A program made the translations under genes and the position numbers. A DNA stretch of 64,000 nt from the NCBI GenBank assembly GCA_013398055.1, contig VZRS01009483.1, forward strand, positions 1 to 64,000. Direction: 5' to 3'. The stretch is from Ifrita kowaldi (Eukaryota > Chordata > Aves > Passeriformes > Cinclosomatidae). The notes beneath the pieces are model-generated. The model worked only from the letters and a program-made list of their open reading frames with translations, was not told the origin of the DNA and made no database searches. Positions 24,302 through 38,020 of this stretch are shown here, one piece after another. The first letter of the stretch is position 1, and every line of letters starts with the position of its first letter.

Positions 24302-27300
24302 ACAACATGTGTGTTCTTCAGTTCAGGCAGAGGAACAGTGACACAGCTTTATATAACATAACTTCTAAATGCCATCTACAGGCTGGGACAACGAAAGCAA
24401 AAGCATGTTCACTTAATGGTAACTTGTCAAATAATGGGAAAAGTTTTTGGGGATGAAAAAGGGTTCTCTTTGTGGGAACAGGTGAACTGTGAATTTTTTC
24501 TGCAAGTTTTTTCAATTTCCACTCACAAATGCAACTTCTTCTGTCCTTTTATAAGACTTGTAACTTAATTCATTTGCAGAGGGAGGAGAAATCAGCTTAC
24601 TTTGTTCCTTGCATTGGAGCTTGCCCTCTCTCTTCTGGGCTTAAAAAGATATAGAAGTGGTCTGTCAATAGGAATGAGTTCTTGTTGTATGTAGGGCAAT
24701 TTTTTTTAAAAGTTCTCTCTTTCTCTCTTTCTCCAGCTTTAAATTAATTTTGCCTATCTTAACCAACTTAATGACACGAGGATTAATCTACAGGCAGTCT
24801 TGTTCTATCTGAGTCTGCATTTCTTTTTCCTGCATAGGTAAGGGAAATTGACCCCAAAATATCACAGTTTGAATCATGAGTATAGAGGAGAAACTGGATG
24901 GGGAGGAAGGCAGCAAACTTCAGAGGCACAAAAGGCTACTGCAGAAAGCAAGGGAGCAGAATCTTTTCCAAGTGTGTGGCAGACATAACAAGAAATATAT
25001 GAGCTTAGCTTGTTGGAAGATGGCAAGAAATAATTTCTAGACATAGACAAAATGGAAGACTAGGATACATAGCCTGAGGATTATATTTGAGATCCGTAAC
25101 AACAAATTAGATAGGCTAATAATGAAATAAGTGTGGCTAAGTGGACATCAGGGTCTGAGGTCCTTCAAGCTCTGTGATGTAGAGCTTCTTCCTTGCCATG
25201 AAAATATTACCAAATGGATTGGTCCAAATGAATGGAACCTATTGATTGACATTTCCTTTGTGGTACAGTGGCCTGTATAGTAACAGACAATAGAAACCAG
25301 GATGATGGAGATGTGGCATTGCACTGGGAGCTTGCTCAGTGTGGGCTCTCAGAGCTCCAGCTGGGGCTGCTTTTGGTCCTTACAGCACCTCCTCAGCCCT
25401 GTGCCTGAGGGCTGGAGGATGAGGAATTGCATGTGACTGTACAGGTAAGTGCCATTTATCAAGCAGAATGTTTACCAGCTATCAGTGAGCAGATCACAAA
25501 AATGTTTATTTTTTTCTGAGTTGGTTTGCATGTGAATTTTCTGCAGTTTAGATCTTATATTGCTCAATCAGCAGATCTGATAGAGGAAATCTGCACAATT
25601 AAGATGATAAATTTTTCAGGCCACCTGTCCTAAAGTATATAAAGTATACCTGTTCTGCTGTGAATGATTACTAAAGATGATGCATCACCAAGGATGGGTC
25701 CATGTTTAACACTTTGGTTTGTGATTTTTGTTATAATCTCTGACATGACTGATTATGCCACGGCCTAAAGCAATTTATTGAATTAATGAATTACTTACTA
25801 ATACATGAGTATGATTAATTAAGATGCCTGTTTGGATCCTACTCTGCATAATGAAGCTTGAGCACTGACAGGTGCAGCCTGTGGGCCTGTTTCTGTCTTC
25901 CAGGAAATGACAGGGAATCACAGAGATAATCCACACCAGCAAAAGCTGCAGGACCGTTCTGAGAAAGCTCTCACAGAGAAGGTAACACCATAAGGCACCT
26001 CTTAATTCAGTGACCTGGAAGATTTACCCCTTTCTGCCACATTATCTGCCTTTTCCTCCTTCAGCTCATACTCTTTTATGTATTTACTGATTTATTGTCA
26101 CCACTGCAATGACAAGCCAAGAGTGGCAGTACTGGCCTGCCTCTGGAAAGCTGGTGTGAAATTAGGAGTAATTTTCCTGAAAGTCAGGTGCAGAAAAGAG
26201 TGACCTTGTAGTGTCTGGTTGCATTATAAATGCCCCACTGGGGGTTGTTCTTGAATGTGGGTATTTTCAAGATTGATACATTAGTGTTTTGGGTATAAAC
26301 AGCACCAATCATCTGTTGGATGCTGACTCCTTCTGAGGTAAGTTCAAGCAGTGACTGGCAGAAACTGAGTAGCCAAATATCAATAACATTGTGCCTGTGA
26401 CATTGCTCACCCCAAGTGTGCAGCAGAAGACCTGGTAGCTAGATGGAAAGAGGGCATGGCAAGGCTGTACCTCCCAGGATGGTCCCCACTGCGTTCCTCC
26501 TTCCCAACCCGACCTGCTGAGCCCAGGCTTTGCCACTGTGTGGGTGGCACATGGCTGTGAATGAAAAGCCTTTGTCTGGCTAAATTGTTCCCTGCATTGT
26601 TTGGATGAACCATGGAGGAGATAACCCAAAAAGGTCAACAAACCGGGCTGTATGGTAGTAAAATTGTAGGCTTGATAGCTTCCTTCCCAGAGGGGTAATT
26701 TAAGCCTGCTTTGGCTGAGGTGAATGGTTTAAAGCTGTTTGAAGGAAGAATCAGGTGTCTGCATGTTTTGCTTGTGTGGCTTCTGGGAACTGAAGAGTGA
26801 AAAAGGGGGCCAAAAGGCTGCCTGGCCTAATTCTTTGTGCCAGTGTGGAGGATGTGTGTATGGATCCGTGCTGTTTTGCTGAGGAGCCACGTTCTGATAA
26901 TGAGTAGAAAGCTGCTGAGCTTACTGCTCCACAGAGCAATATAACTTTTTCTACAAAACGGGCCACTAACACTTCTGGCACAATAAAATGACTGTTTTCT
27001 AGTCCCCGATTACAACATCTTAACTTCAGTTCTACTTTTTAGAGTTAGCAAGGTAGCTCTGCTAGAGCTAACTCTGAGGGGAAGGATGCCAGTAGGGCTG
27101 CTGGAAAGGCAATAGAGTGAGGCTGGTGTTCATGTAGCAAGGCATGTTTGGGGTGTATTGTTTCAGTAAGCAACTGGGTTTTGATTTTCATTGAGAAAAC
27201 CTCTCTTCCACTGAACATCTTTTCTTAGGATGCTTGTGGAGATCCATTTCTGTGGCAGAGCCATTTTAAGCTCTTAAGTCTCTGACCTTGGTATTCCAGT

Positions 27301-29915
27301 TGTAGTTTCTGCACACAGTAGTGCTTGTCCTGCCATGCTGGCAACACAGACCCACAAATACCTGTGCCATACCTGAGCAGTGGGTCTGAAACATTATAGC
27401 ATGTACAAAGCAGCTGGGAAGGCCCTTCCAGGCCAGGACACCAGAGCTGAGCATAATGCCCAGTGAGTTACAGCAGGAGTTTCTGCTCAGAACCCCCTTT
27501 CTCTTATGCTGGCTGAATCTGAAGCCATAGCTCTGTAAGACTGAATGGCCTCCCAGTTCACCTGGCCTTTGAAGGCGGAGTGTGGTGAAATGGGATTGGA
27601 AATGTCAGGGACAATATGCAGAGTAGTTCAGCAAGGAGCACTCCAAATAGCCCCTGAGGGCAGCTGGGATTCACTGAGAATAACTGAGCCTGAGATGTCT
27701 GTGTGATTCACTGTGGCTTTTTGGATTCCTGTCTAAATATCAGGACCAAAAGATTCAGACTCTGCAGCTCTTAATGAAATGATCTCTTGAGAGCAGCTTT
27801 GCACGTACGGGATGCTTATTTTGTGTGTAAAATTTGTAAGGCCATCATTAGCTTTTTTCTTGGCCCTTATTCCCAAGATGGTGAAAAACAATTTCATTTG
27901 CAAATAGTAGATTTCAAGGGCTATGATTTGAAAAATCTTCTTGAAATGGTAATGCAAACATTGTGCACTGTCTCTGTGGCCCAGGGCTTGCACGGTGGCT
28001 TCCTTATTGCATTAGCACCATTGAGTATTCTTCTCTTATACTCCTTCCCTGCAAAGGAGATATTGACAGAGGGATCCCTTTGAGTCTTTGAGTTTGCCTG
28101 ACTGTGGAAAAGAGTAGAGAAAGGTATTTGGATAAGAATAGTGGGAATAATTGTTTTTTCTATTGGTGCGATGCATTGAACAACAGATTTTTTTCATCCT
28201 GAGCCATGTGAAACAGACATTGTGTAAAGTTTTTGGCTGAACAAAAGATTCAGTTAGTCAGAAAAAGCAAACTCAAAGGGCATAATCTGGAGGAAAATGA
28301 GCAGAAAATGATAAACAGAGGTGTGCAGTGGAGTAGGAAGACAGTCAACTTTGTGAAGCATGCGGCCATCTATGTTTGCAGGGGCTTGTATATCCTTTGA
28401 AATGGATACGTGGCTGAGTGTAATCACTTAGTCTGTGCATGTGACCAAAGGACTTGGTCAGAAAAAGTTGAAAGTCCTAACATCCTTCAGTTTAAATGAA
28501 ATACTGTGTTGTGTTATTAAGACTTTTAAATGTCTATAGTAAAACAAGCATTATTTTGAATACATGTGTTTTGTTATTTTAATATCTATGATTTGAGTGT
28601 TTTTCTTGTTGAACCGTTGAATAACTTGACATTTCATTACATGACATAATATTTCATAATTTTGCCAAGCTCAAATATAGATCAAACTTATGGGATGGAG
28701 TTCAGGAAAGTACGTGGGAGAGAATATGGAGAAGGAAAAAAGGCAAAATGCTTGGGGACAGATAGTTCTATAAGCTGAAAGACCTGTCCATGAAGTATGG
28801 TTGGTCCTAGGTTTTGAAGGCTGCATTGACAAGAAGGAGCCCTTCTGGGATTTCTAGTAGGAAGCTGCTGGTTGAGGAGTATGGAATTATTCTGTTTGGA
28901 GAGTGAAATTTCTGGATCATGTTTCTGAAAAGCAGTTCTGATAGGAACTAGGCTGTACTGGGACAGCCTCAAAATGCCCTGCATACCAGAAGTTCTGAGA
29001 AATTTATATTTCAGAAACCAGGTGTTTCTAAAATGAGTCAAATTCAGTGATGTTGCCAGCTGCTCAGAGCAGATGACATCCTTGTCAGCTGTACTTCTGT
29101 CACCCAACAGCTGTCTGGAACTCTAGTTAGAGGTTCCCTTCTGGGCTCTGGGTCTCCTGAGTCCACAGCAAGAAGCCTGGAATGCTGACCTGGCTCATCA
29201 CTCCTGAGCTGGAGAGCCTGGAAAGCATCACGTCTTTTCTCCTGCGGCTGCTCACCTCTGCAGTTTGTCTCAAGTCCTTTAATGGGAATCCTGACTTGGA
29301 TTTGCCACAAGTTCATCATCCTAAGATATTGCAGTCCTAGACTTTGGCCCAGAGGGATGGCATTTACATTTTGAATGCTCTATAGAGCACAGTCCTTGTA
29401 AGTGGCACATTACCAGCTTCTGAAGGGCATTCAGTGCTAAAAGGCCACACAAGAGATTTGTGTGAGACAAAAACTTCTCATATCTACTGCTTGGTCATGA
29501 AAAAACACCTAAGTGCACAAATAAAAATATACAAATTATGTTTTCTGGTGCTGTGGAAAATGCTGCATTTCTGAAAATGAGGCATGGGTTCAAAGCATGC
29601 CTGGCACTGCAGTTTGCAGCAGTACTTGGTGGATCCTCATCCCACTGAAACAGCTGATAAACTGCAGAAAAGCCACTGAAACATGTGACTTGACCTACCT
29701 TAGTTAAAGTCAGCAAAAACAGCAGGAGAGAGGGAGACCTGAGACTCCTCCAAAGGTGACTCCTATGTTCCTCTGCTCTCCTGGGACTTTCCTCAGCATT
29801 GTGCTTTTTCCAAGCTCTGAAGTGCAGCTATGCTTTAAAAGCCCTACAGAGCCAGAGGCATTTTTTTCCCCTTGCTTTCATTGATTTTTCTTGACGTGCT
29901 GATGTTGCTTTGCAG

Positions 29916-30111
29916 ACAGAAGTGCTCTGTTGTGGCCTGTGTCAGAAGCGGGAGCGAGAGCCAGTGTCAGCCACAGCACCTGGACCAACTGCTCGAGAAT
30001 CAAATTCACTTTTCATTCATGAGTGGTCCTGCTGTGTGGGAAATTGGGATATATTACTTCCGATGGTTGCAGGTTACACACCACAGAGTAACGGCATGGG
30101 CAAGCTATGAG
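29916..30111 (+). other. Weak candidate internal exon
   Basis: A T-rich tract ends in TTGCTTTGCAG at 29915, a plausible splice acceptor. A frame is open from there to beyond 30105, and GAG|GTAGCT at 30111/30112 could be a donor. The start of the segment has several CpG (in AGCGGGAGCGAGAG). Against it, a second frame is also open across the same bases, the peptide matches no family I know, and the donor is imperfect. Read it as a possible exon only. Confidence 0.1.
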
Positions 30112-33100
30112 GTAGCTTTCTGTATGATCAAATACTGTTAAAGATCAGAAAACCCAACAGAAACTAGGGTGCTCAGGCTTGCAGTCAGATTTCTCCTTTC
30201 AGCTGTGCCTACCCCCTGTGTTGTTAAGAAGCCAATGGGTTTTCTGAGCAGCAAAATGTTTCCTACCCTCTCCCCCTTTTACTCTGGATATGTGATGTGT
30301 AACAGGGTGGGTTGCAAGTGCCTCTCAGCTCAAGCTCTCTGCTTCCCCTGCCCTGGCAGGGAGGTTCCATCACGGACCACCTCACTGCCTGAGAGAAGCC
30401 TGTTACCTGCAGGCCAGGGGAGGATACCTAACAGAGGTAGTGAACAAGGTCCATTTGTCATTTGCACGGTGGCATTTATTCACAGAGCTCAGGATACCTG
30501 ACTGAGAGAAATCCAAGACCAGATCTGCCAGTCCAGTCAGTCTCACAAGCCTCTGTGTCTTCTCAGAGCTTCATGGGAACCCTGTTGTTGAAAAAAGAGC
30601 ATTTCATCACAGTGCCTGATTGTGCTGCATAATGGCAATATCCTATGCTGCAGGGGACTCCCTTCTTCCTAAATCTCTGTGAAGTGACTCAAGGAACTAA
30701 AAAGGCTATATTGCAATCAGCCGGGGAATCACTGCTGTCTGATAGCTCTGTAGCATCTGCACTGATTGTCTGTAGGACACTTGATCTCTGCAGGTAATCA
30801 TGGAAAGAGACCTGGAGGAGAGGAAACAACCTTAGCAGTAGTGGTAGCTTTCTGTGAAGATGGGTAAACCCCAAATATGAGGTGTTAGGAGGAGTTGGGA
30901 GCTGACACCCCTTTCCCTCCCTAGGCATGCCATGTTTCAGAGGTGGGATGTGCTCAGCTAAGGGATGGTGCAAACCTGGCTACATTGGTTGAAAATCTGC
31001 AGCAGAATAACACACACCATCCTTGAGAGCGGGCTCTCTGACTGCCCATGCTGCCTGAACAACAGCACATTCTCTGACTGGTTTGGCCCGTGCCCATTAG
31101 AGCTCTCTGAGATGCTGCCCAGTCAGTTTGTGAAACAGCTGGTAGCAGTGGCCATGTCCAAAAAGCAGCAGGGCTGTGATTGCACCAAGTTTGTCTCTCT
31201 GCACTTTAAGCAGGCCTCCACTGCTGTTCTGGCAGGCTTTGCACCTTCAGACACCCCACCATGCCCTCACACCATCCTTCAGGCATGCAGTGAGTTCTTT
31301 TGTGTTCATGGCATAGGAGAGGCACTCTGAGTTCACACCAAAATTCACACTCACAGGTTATGCACCAGCTTCTCTGCATGCCCAGTGAACTTACATGTTT
31401 TTAATTCTTCTCATCTGAGTAAATATGAATCTCCTCTGTTTCCATAGTCATGATGGTCCAGTGTTTGTTCTTTACAGACCTACACTTAAAGACTGGAAGA
31501 AGTGGAGCACATTTGAATTGATGGATAGGAGTCCTCTCATGATTGAGTCTTTTCATTCTAGAAAGTTTTCACTTCACCTTTACAAGGGCAAATTAAACTT
31601 TTCCCACTGCCAGTGTCAAGTAAGTACAGCACCCTTAGTGAGTCTATAACCTGGGCAAAGAAAAGAAAACTTTAGATATTGGACAATTCATGGCATCCTT
31701 GCAGTAGTTCTTCTCAGTTTGTATGTAATAATTTTCTCAAATTTACACTGAAGATTTTCTTGGGGTCTTCTTTATGGTGCTATTATGGGTAATGTAAGAT
31801 GCTATTAGCAAGTAAAATGCCACTGCAGAACATAAACACAGCTCATAAAGTAATGATGAGTTTTTGTAGCTGCTTCTTTTAGAGGTGTGTTTGTTATGCT
31901 CTGAACTCCTCACCAAGTTCACAGGAACTCAGAACCACGAAGCATCTTCTCGAGTGCAGTTTCTCTACATTTAGTTTCATCTTTAATGTCTTCATTTCCA
32001 ATTGCCATAATTTCTGTCTTACCTGGCAATGCAGGAGGAGGAGGACTTTTCTCAATAGTCAGCCATCATGTTTACTTGTGAAACTTCTGTCCTCTCTGAC
32101 TGCCAGTGCTATATGTGGTACCCCAGGACTTTGTCTGAGAGCTACTGCTGTGTCTGGCTGGCTGTCCCCGTCCTTCTGTAGGCAGAGCAGCAGACACTGG
32201 GGCTCATTGTGGGCCCCTCCCTGCTGGATCCAAAGGACCGATTCAACATCTGACTCATTAATGTCCTTTTGTGCTGAGACATACTTTGACTTGAAAGTAT
32301 AATTTATTGAGAAGGGATAGATGGATATTAGCCTGGGACATATTTTGCTTAAGGTCCGTAAACAGCAGCAAGAGGAGTTTTGCTCTTGAATTCCTGTTCT
32401 TTAAGAAGAACTCACAGGATAGTTTCTGTGTGGCAGTGCCACACATATGTCATTGTCTACTTCCAAAGAACAGCTTGTTTTTGGAAGGTGTAGTTATGAG
32501 AAATAGTAAATCAGTTCAAAATGCATCTACTGCTTCACTGATTATTTGCAGCACCAGAAGGACACCTTACAGCTTCTCCAGCCAAAGTGTGCTGCCCAAG
32601 GTAGGGAGCTCAACTTGTTACCAACTCCTCCTTCACTTGAAGTTGTCAGACTGACCTTTTCATCACCTTTACCAGCAGACATTTGGCTGCTCGCTGCTGA
32701 GTCAGAAGCTGCTGTCTCAGCTGAGAATACCCTGCTTTGTGAGTCATGCACTGTCTCTACAGGCAAACTGTTTAAAGGGCATGGTTGAATGTTGGCTGTT
32801 CCTGTGCTCCTTGAGCATCATGCTGCCAAGTGGATTGAAAGGTGTCAGGAAATGTTTCATCATGTATAATTATTTTTCTGAATATCCTTCTAAAGCTACT
32901 CTAGCTCCCTGTACTGATTAGCATTACTCTGTGATTCCAAGTCATATATGGGGTTGAGGAAATGGCGGGCAAATCCTCCTTCCCAGCGGATCTTGTGATG
33001 GGTACGCTGACGTGTCAGACAGTGAGTCATCCCAAATTTGCTTGATTTTTTTAGCCTAGCCTCCATTTTTCTAAGCCCTCCAAGTGGCCATAGCTGCTTC

Positions 33101-33289
33101 CTTGAGTGGCTGACTTCAGAGAAATGTCAAGATCCACAAATAAGCATCACACAGAAGTAATGCCTGCCTGTTCGTGTGTTAACTTCTAAGCTCTGCTACT
33201 CATTAGTAGTCAAAATGCAATAGCCTTCAGTAATGGGAAAGGTCACATCTCTGTCAAATTGTTAGTGGAAACTTTTATATCTAGAAATA

Positions 33290-33375
33290 TATACCTGTGT
33301 ATAAAATATGTATGTGAGTATACACGCATACACATTTATATACGTGTGTCTCTATATATGTATATGGGTGTGTAA
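33290..33375. repeat. Imperfect TA/TG-rich low-complexity patch
   Basis: The patch alternates purine and pyrimidine for most of its length, mixing TA, TG and CA steps (for example TATATACGTGTGTC). It looks like a decayed dinucleotide microsatellite. Confidence 0.7.
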
Positions 33376-34870
33376 TCCTAAACATTCATGGCCAGGATGG
33401 ATGTTACAGCTACCAAGCTGAAATCAGAAATATTTTGGAAAGTCTGATGAAGCAAATAATTTATAAACCCATGATGTAACTTCCTGAAACTATGTAGAAG
33501 AAACAGTGAAGAATTTTATCATCAAATGAACACATGCATTTCTCGGGCTTAGCTACTGTAGAACAATGCGTGTTTTCTTCCATCTTGTAATTGCCAGGCA
33601 TCTAATTTTTCAACGCTTTATGTACAATTATAAAAATTAGTCTGCTCTAGCCTTTGCATTCAAGCCAGGTGATCAGTCTGCTGCCAATTACAGTGGTCTT
33701 TGTTATAGCACTACACCTGACAAATTCAATAGCTAAAATGCTTTGTGTTTCTGCTAAGAAATATTGGCTCTTACTTCAGGCTGTGACTTGCTGAATCAGA
33801 TTTCACAGGTATCTGGTCATGAATCTGGCTATGAATTCCTTTCTAGTTTGGTAAATTTTCAAGTCTGGGTTTTTGGTATTTTTCCTGGAGAAAATTTTTT
33901 TTTTCCAAATGCACACAAAACTGTGATGGTTTATTTCTTGTATTTCAAACTGAAACTGATAACATCTGTTGGCAACAGCAAGTGTTAACTGCACAGAAAA
34001 AGCCAAATATTTTCAAAGATATAAAAAGAATTGCAGTTTTTAAAAAATGTGAGGAATTTGTAGGAAGTCTTGCCACTGAAGATGTGAGGCTTCTTTCCAC
34101 TGTGGTACCTGAAAGAGGTAATCTGTACCTTCTTTCAAGCTTATTTGGGATCCAACTGGTTCTTTCTATTCCATCAAATATTCCTGGTAAGCCTTGCCTT
34201 TGAATGAAATAAACTCCTCTCTCCTACAGCAGAAGCACTAGAAAATAGCAATGTGTTGTTTAACTATACATCAAAGTCTGCTAAAATGGATTTGCTTCAC
34301 TGCTGGGGAGGGGAACTGGCCATAAGCCAGGAGGTGAGGAGCAGAGTGCAGCTTCAGGAGGACTTGTGTGGTGACACTCTGGTGCTGTGAGAGCAGCACA
34401 AGCCCGGAGGGAGAGCAGGAGAGGGGTGCTGCCTCTGCACTGGCTCACTGCCTCCCTCCCTCCGGTGCCTCCCTGCACATCCAAGGAGGGAGTGGGGCAG
34501 GGGAGGAAGGCTGTGAGGTATGGATGGCTTGCTGTTTTTCTGATTATGAGCTTATCTTCAGTTTTCTGGAGTTTAAACTCAGTTACAAATGATCTCAGCT
34601 GTGCAGAGTGGCTGTTCAGAGCATGCAAGTTTGGCCCCTGCTGCACGTTACCCTCTGGAGAAGACTTACTGCCTCCTCCAGCTGTAGAGAGAGGTTGGGC
34701 ATATCTGAGGTTAGATGATACAAATGCCTTCCAGAGATTTTTGAGCCTGGATAGTGAGTTATGGTTAGTAAACCTGTGCCATGAATAGGGGCAGACTAAA
34801 ATTTCTTGGCCTATAATCCTGCACTGGGCCTCTGACTCTTGTTTGGGACCTGGCATGTCTTCTTTTTAAA

Positions 34871-35250
34871 AAAATCCAGCATCTATTTAAAGACTGCAAG
34901 TGATGCAGACTGCAATACTCCACATCCTTGAGTAAGCTGTTTCAATGATTAATTACCTGCTCTGTTAAAAATTCACACATAATTTCTAATCTGAATCTGT
35001 CTAGCTTTGACTTCCCAGTGTTGGCTCTTTAATAGCTGGGAGAGAGAGACATGACATCCATCTGTGTCTTGGTGCAGCCCCTCCTAAATTGTGATCAAGC
35101 CACCTTTCAACCTTCTCTTGGATGAACTGAACAGATAAAGATGCCTTTCACTGCAAGGAATGCTTTTTTTTTTTTCCTTTTTTCCATAGCTCCAGTAATT
35201 TTTGAGGTTCTTTCTCCTGGGTTTTTAGCTCTGGCAAGGTGACTAGGACA
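34871..35250 (-). mobile_element. Ancient CR1/L3-like LINE fragment
   Basis: Blocks in the expected antisense order include GACTGCAATACTCCACATCC, TAAGCTGTTTCAATGATTAA, TTAAAAATTCACACATAATT, TAATCTGAATCTGTCTAGCT and ATCAAGCCACCTTTCAACCT. This arrangement matches the older CR1/L3 lineage of amniotes rather than the younger avian CR1 subfamilies. It is interrupted by a T-rich expansion at about 35164-35186. Heavily diverged, with no coding capacity left. Both ends are approximate. Confidence 0.72.
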
Positions 35251-37779
35251 TACGTAGTAGATCTGCACACTATTCCTGGATCCTTGATGTTTTCAGAACC
35301 CCCCTGATGGAGTTACAAGCCAGGTGCTTGCATGATCCCTTTGGGACTGAGGAGCCCAGCCCCAGAGCACCACAGAGGGCCAGAGGGCCTGGCACTCCTC
35401 AGAACAATGGTTTAGACCTGGCCAATCCCATGGAGATGGAGACACACAGTTTTCCCCTCTGCTATGTGGGAATGAAGAATGTTTCCCCTTTTTTCTCCCA
35501 GAACAGCTTCTCATGGAGAATTTATAAAGTACTTTTGTTCCATGTCAGAAGAGAAGACATTTTCCACAGCACTGGTGTTGGCGGATCCACATACACATTT
35601 TCTCCATAGTGATCTTTGCTTATGGGTGGGAGAAATCATCTTAAAGTCTTTCAGGACAGTGGAAAAATATTGTTAAGATCCTTAACATACTTTTCAAAAA
35701 TGTTTATGATGTGGACCAACAGATTTATGAGTAATTGGTGAAAATGGGAGTATCAATCCTTTTCACACTCAGGTTTATGAAGTAATTAAATGCCCTCATG
35801 CAGACATCAACAAAAAGATGCAAGTTACCTTTGTTTTTGACTGACAGGTATTTAGGTGAGGCATTAGCCTCCCCTGAGGTTTGATGACTGTGAATTTAGT
35901 TGAAAAGAGCCAAATGATCATTTTGTCTAATACATTTTAACTAAAACACACTTGAATCATGCTACAGGCCTGGATGCTGGCACTATGTATGGGTTTGCAC
36001 TGTTCTTCACTTAGCTTTGCCAGCAGTGGCCTTGAAGGATGAAGATGCTCTGCAGGCTTCAGCCAGCACATGCTTATCCTGGGCTATGCATGGCCATGTC
36101 AGGCTGCACTTCTACTGCTGCTTTGAGCTGACCTCAGTAGTTCCAAGGTGGGAGGACATGGCTGCAGGCTCCCCCCACGTCTGTGATGAGCACATAACAT
36201 GTCTCATGCAGAAAACAAACAATTTTGGAGCTGTCTCCTGCGTGAGTTCCTGTAGCAGACAGGGTTATGCACTGATACTAGCACTTCTTTGATTCCTGGG
36301 AGGCATAAATACACAAGTGCTATATTACCCTCAGTTTCATGTTGCTGATTATGCAAATTATGCCCAAGTTAGTTTACATTTGGCAAGTAATTTGCACAGG
36401 TCAATGAACTTCAGGTGATAAACCCATGTGCTTTAGTGCAGGTAGAAAACTGTCAGCCTCACTGAATGTCTTTATACAGCTGAGCTGCTTCCAGGTTTAG
36501 CTGCTTGGTGTGCCCCAATCTCAATGGCTGCTGTGCTTTATCCATCCCTTCTCTCCTTGCAGCTTGGCCTTTCCAGTTTATTGGTCTGTGCCAAGTGTCT
36601 TGATGAAAATAGAAATGAGATGCATGGATTTTGGCTGATGAAGTTAATTTGGTGTTAGGGCTCTGAATGTATGCTATTTGGGTAGCAGTGGGATTTAAAT
36701 CAGTGATTCGTAATAGCTAAGCTGGTGAACTTACTGGTGTTGTTTGGATGTAAGAGGTGCTTAGTCTACTTGTAAATACTTGAGTTTAAGGGTTTTGTTT
36801 TGTTTTAAGCTGAGGTATCCAGCCTTCCAGTAAGTGCTACTTAAAAGTGGATTATCTCTATTTCGAAGACCAGGAATAAGTTACCCGAAGACAGGTTGAC
36901 CTATTACTTGTTGTACTGGTGAGTTCCAGAGGACTTTGAAAAGAGAATTTGATATTGGCCTGATTTCTCTTCATTTGTCAAGCAGGCTATGGGTGAAGTG
37001 TTGATTTTATATAGCAGAGCTGGATACTTTTGCTCTGAAAGTCCTTGTGACAGAGAGTGTTAGATTCGACCTGCCATGATGCAGCCCTGACTTCTGTTCC
37101 CAGGCAGGTGTGAAAAGCCCTCTGGTAATGCTTGCAAATTGCAAAATGTCAAAAGCTGCCTGGGGAAGAGGCAAATACTAACGTCCTGTTCTCCTGACTG
37201 GCAATTTGGTACCTAAGCCAAATGGTTTTCATTCCCTTGTCAGTGCCTGAGATTGTACCTGAGCCTTGCAGAGAGGTGACACGCCTGTCAAATGCACAAA
37301 TCATGGAAGGTATGTGAAGTCTGACAGACCTGCACCGTTAGAGGACCAGGAGCTGATCATGTCACTGCTGAATTCACCCTGGGGTAAGGGAGGAGGGACC
37401 TGTGGGGATGTTTGACCAGAGCCCTTCTGTAGTTTTAAAACATAATATCTTAGTGTCGGTGCACTGTTCACAGCTGTTTCTTGAAAATCCCCATGGATCT
37501 CCTTTACTTGTGATAAGTGGGAACCAAATGAAGAGGCTGGGGTTGTTGTCAGATTTTGGCTGAGTTGATTTCTGTGTTGACTGCTAACCAGCCATGCCAA
37601 CACAGTACATTTTGTGTGCTGCAATGGAATGGTTTTATCTATCCATGTTCAGGTACATGTATAGAGTTGCTAAACTTAGTTTTGGACTACTTATCTAGAA
37701 AAATGTTTTGCTTGGATAAACAGATTCCTAAATGGTACTGTGAAGTCCATGATGAACAAAAAGCAAGGATTTAGGATAT
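35251..37779. other. Single-copy sequence between two CR1 fragments
   Basis: No gene or repeat recognised. Open frames are at most 107 codons. Composition is mixed, with no long homopolymer apart from a short GTTTT run near 36795. Confidence 0.55.
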
Positions 37780-38020
37780 CATAGAATCACAGAATGGTTT
37801 GGGTTGGAAGGGATCTTAAAGATGTTCTCATTCCAACCCCCCTGCTGTGGGCAGGGACACCTTCCACTAGACCAGGTTGCTCAGAGCCCCATCCATCTTG
37901 GCCTTGAACACTTCCAGGGATGGGGCATCCACAGCTTCACCTGACAGTAAAGAACTTCTTGCTAATATCTAATCTAAACCTACTCTCAGTCTAAAGCCAT
38001 TCCCCCCTATATCCTCCTCA
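37780..38020 (-). mobile_element. CR1 LINE 3' end, youngest-looking copy
   Basis: The left edge carries CATAGAATCACAGAATGG, two copies of the eight-base CR1 tail repeat, followed by GTTTGGGTTGGAAGGGATCT, CCCTGCTGTGGGCAGGGACA and GACCAGGTTGCTCAGAGCCC. These are hallmark segments of the avian CR1 3' region in antisense. Compared with the usual order of segments, about 30 bases are missing near 37938, between the CACAGCTTC and ACAGTAAAGAA blocks. The element is 5'-truncated around 38020, possibly extending to 38060. This is the best evidence that the window is avian. Confidence 0.95.

Larger units (their letters stand above)
20151..34870. other. Long single-copy non-coding stretch
   Basis: I see no supported gene in this 14.7-kb stretch. 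Open frames reach 191 codons (minus strand, 34281-34856) but overlap a 133-codon frame on the other strand and resemble no family. Minor features are listed separately: the TA repeat at 21984, the E-box cluster at 24086, the weak exon candidate at 29916 and the TA/TG-rich patch at 33290. No CR1 or LTR was recognised, although old, strongly diverged repeats could be missed by eye. Confidence 0.55.

Noticed and set aside
34281..34856. 191-codon minus-strand open frame
   Set aside because: It overlaps a 133-codon frame on the opposite strand in a GC-richer patch, shows low-complexity composition and no family resemblance; a chance frame is more likely.
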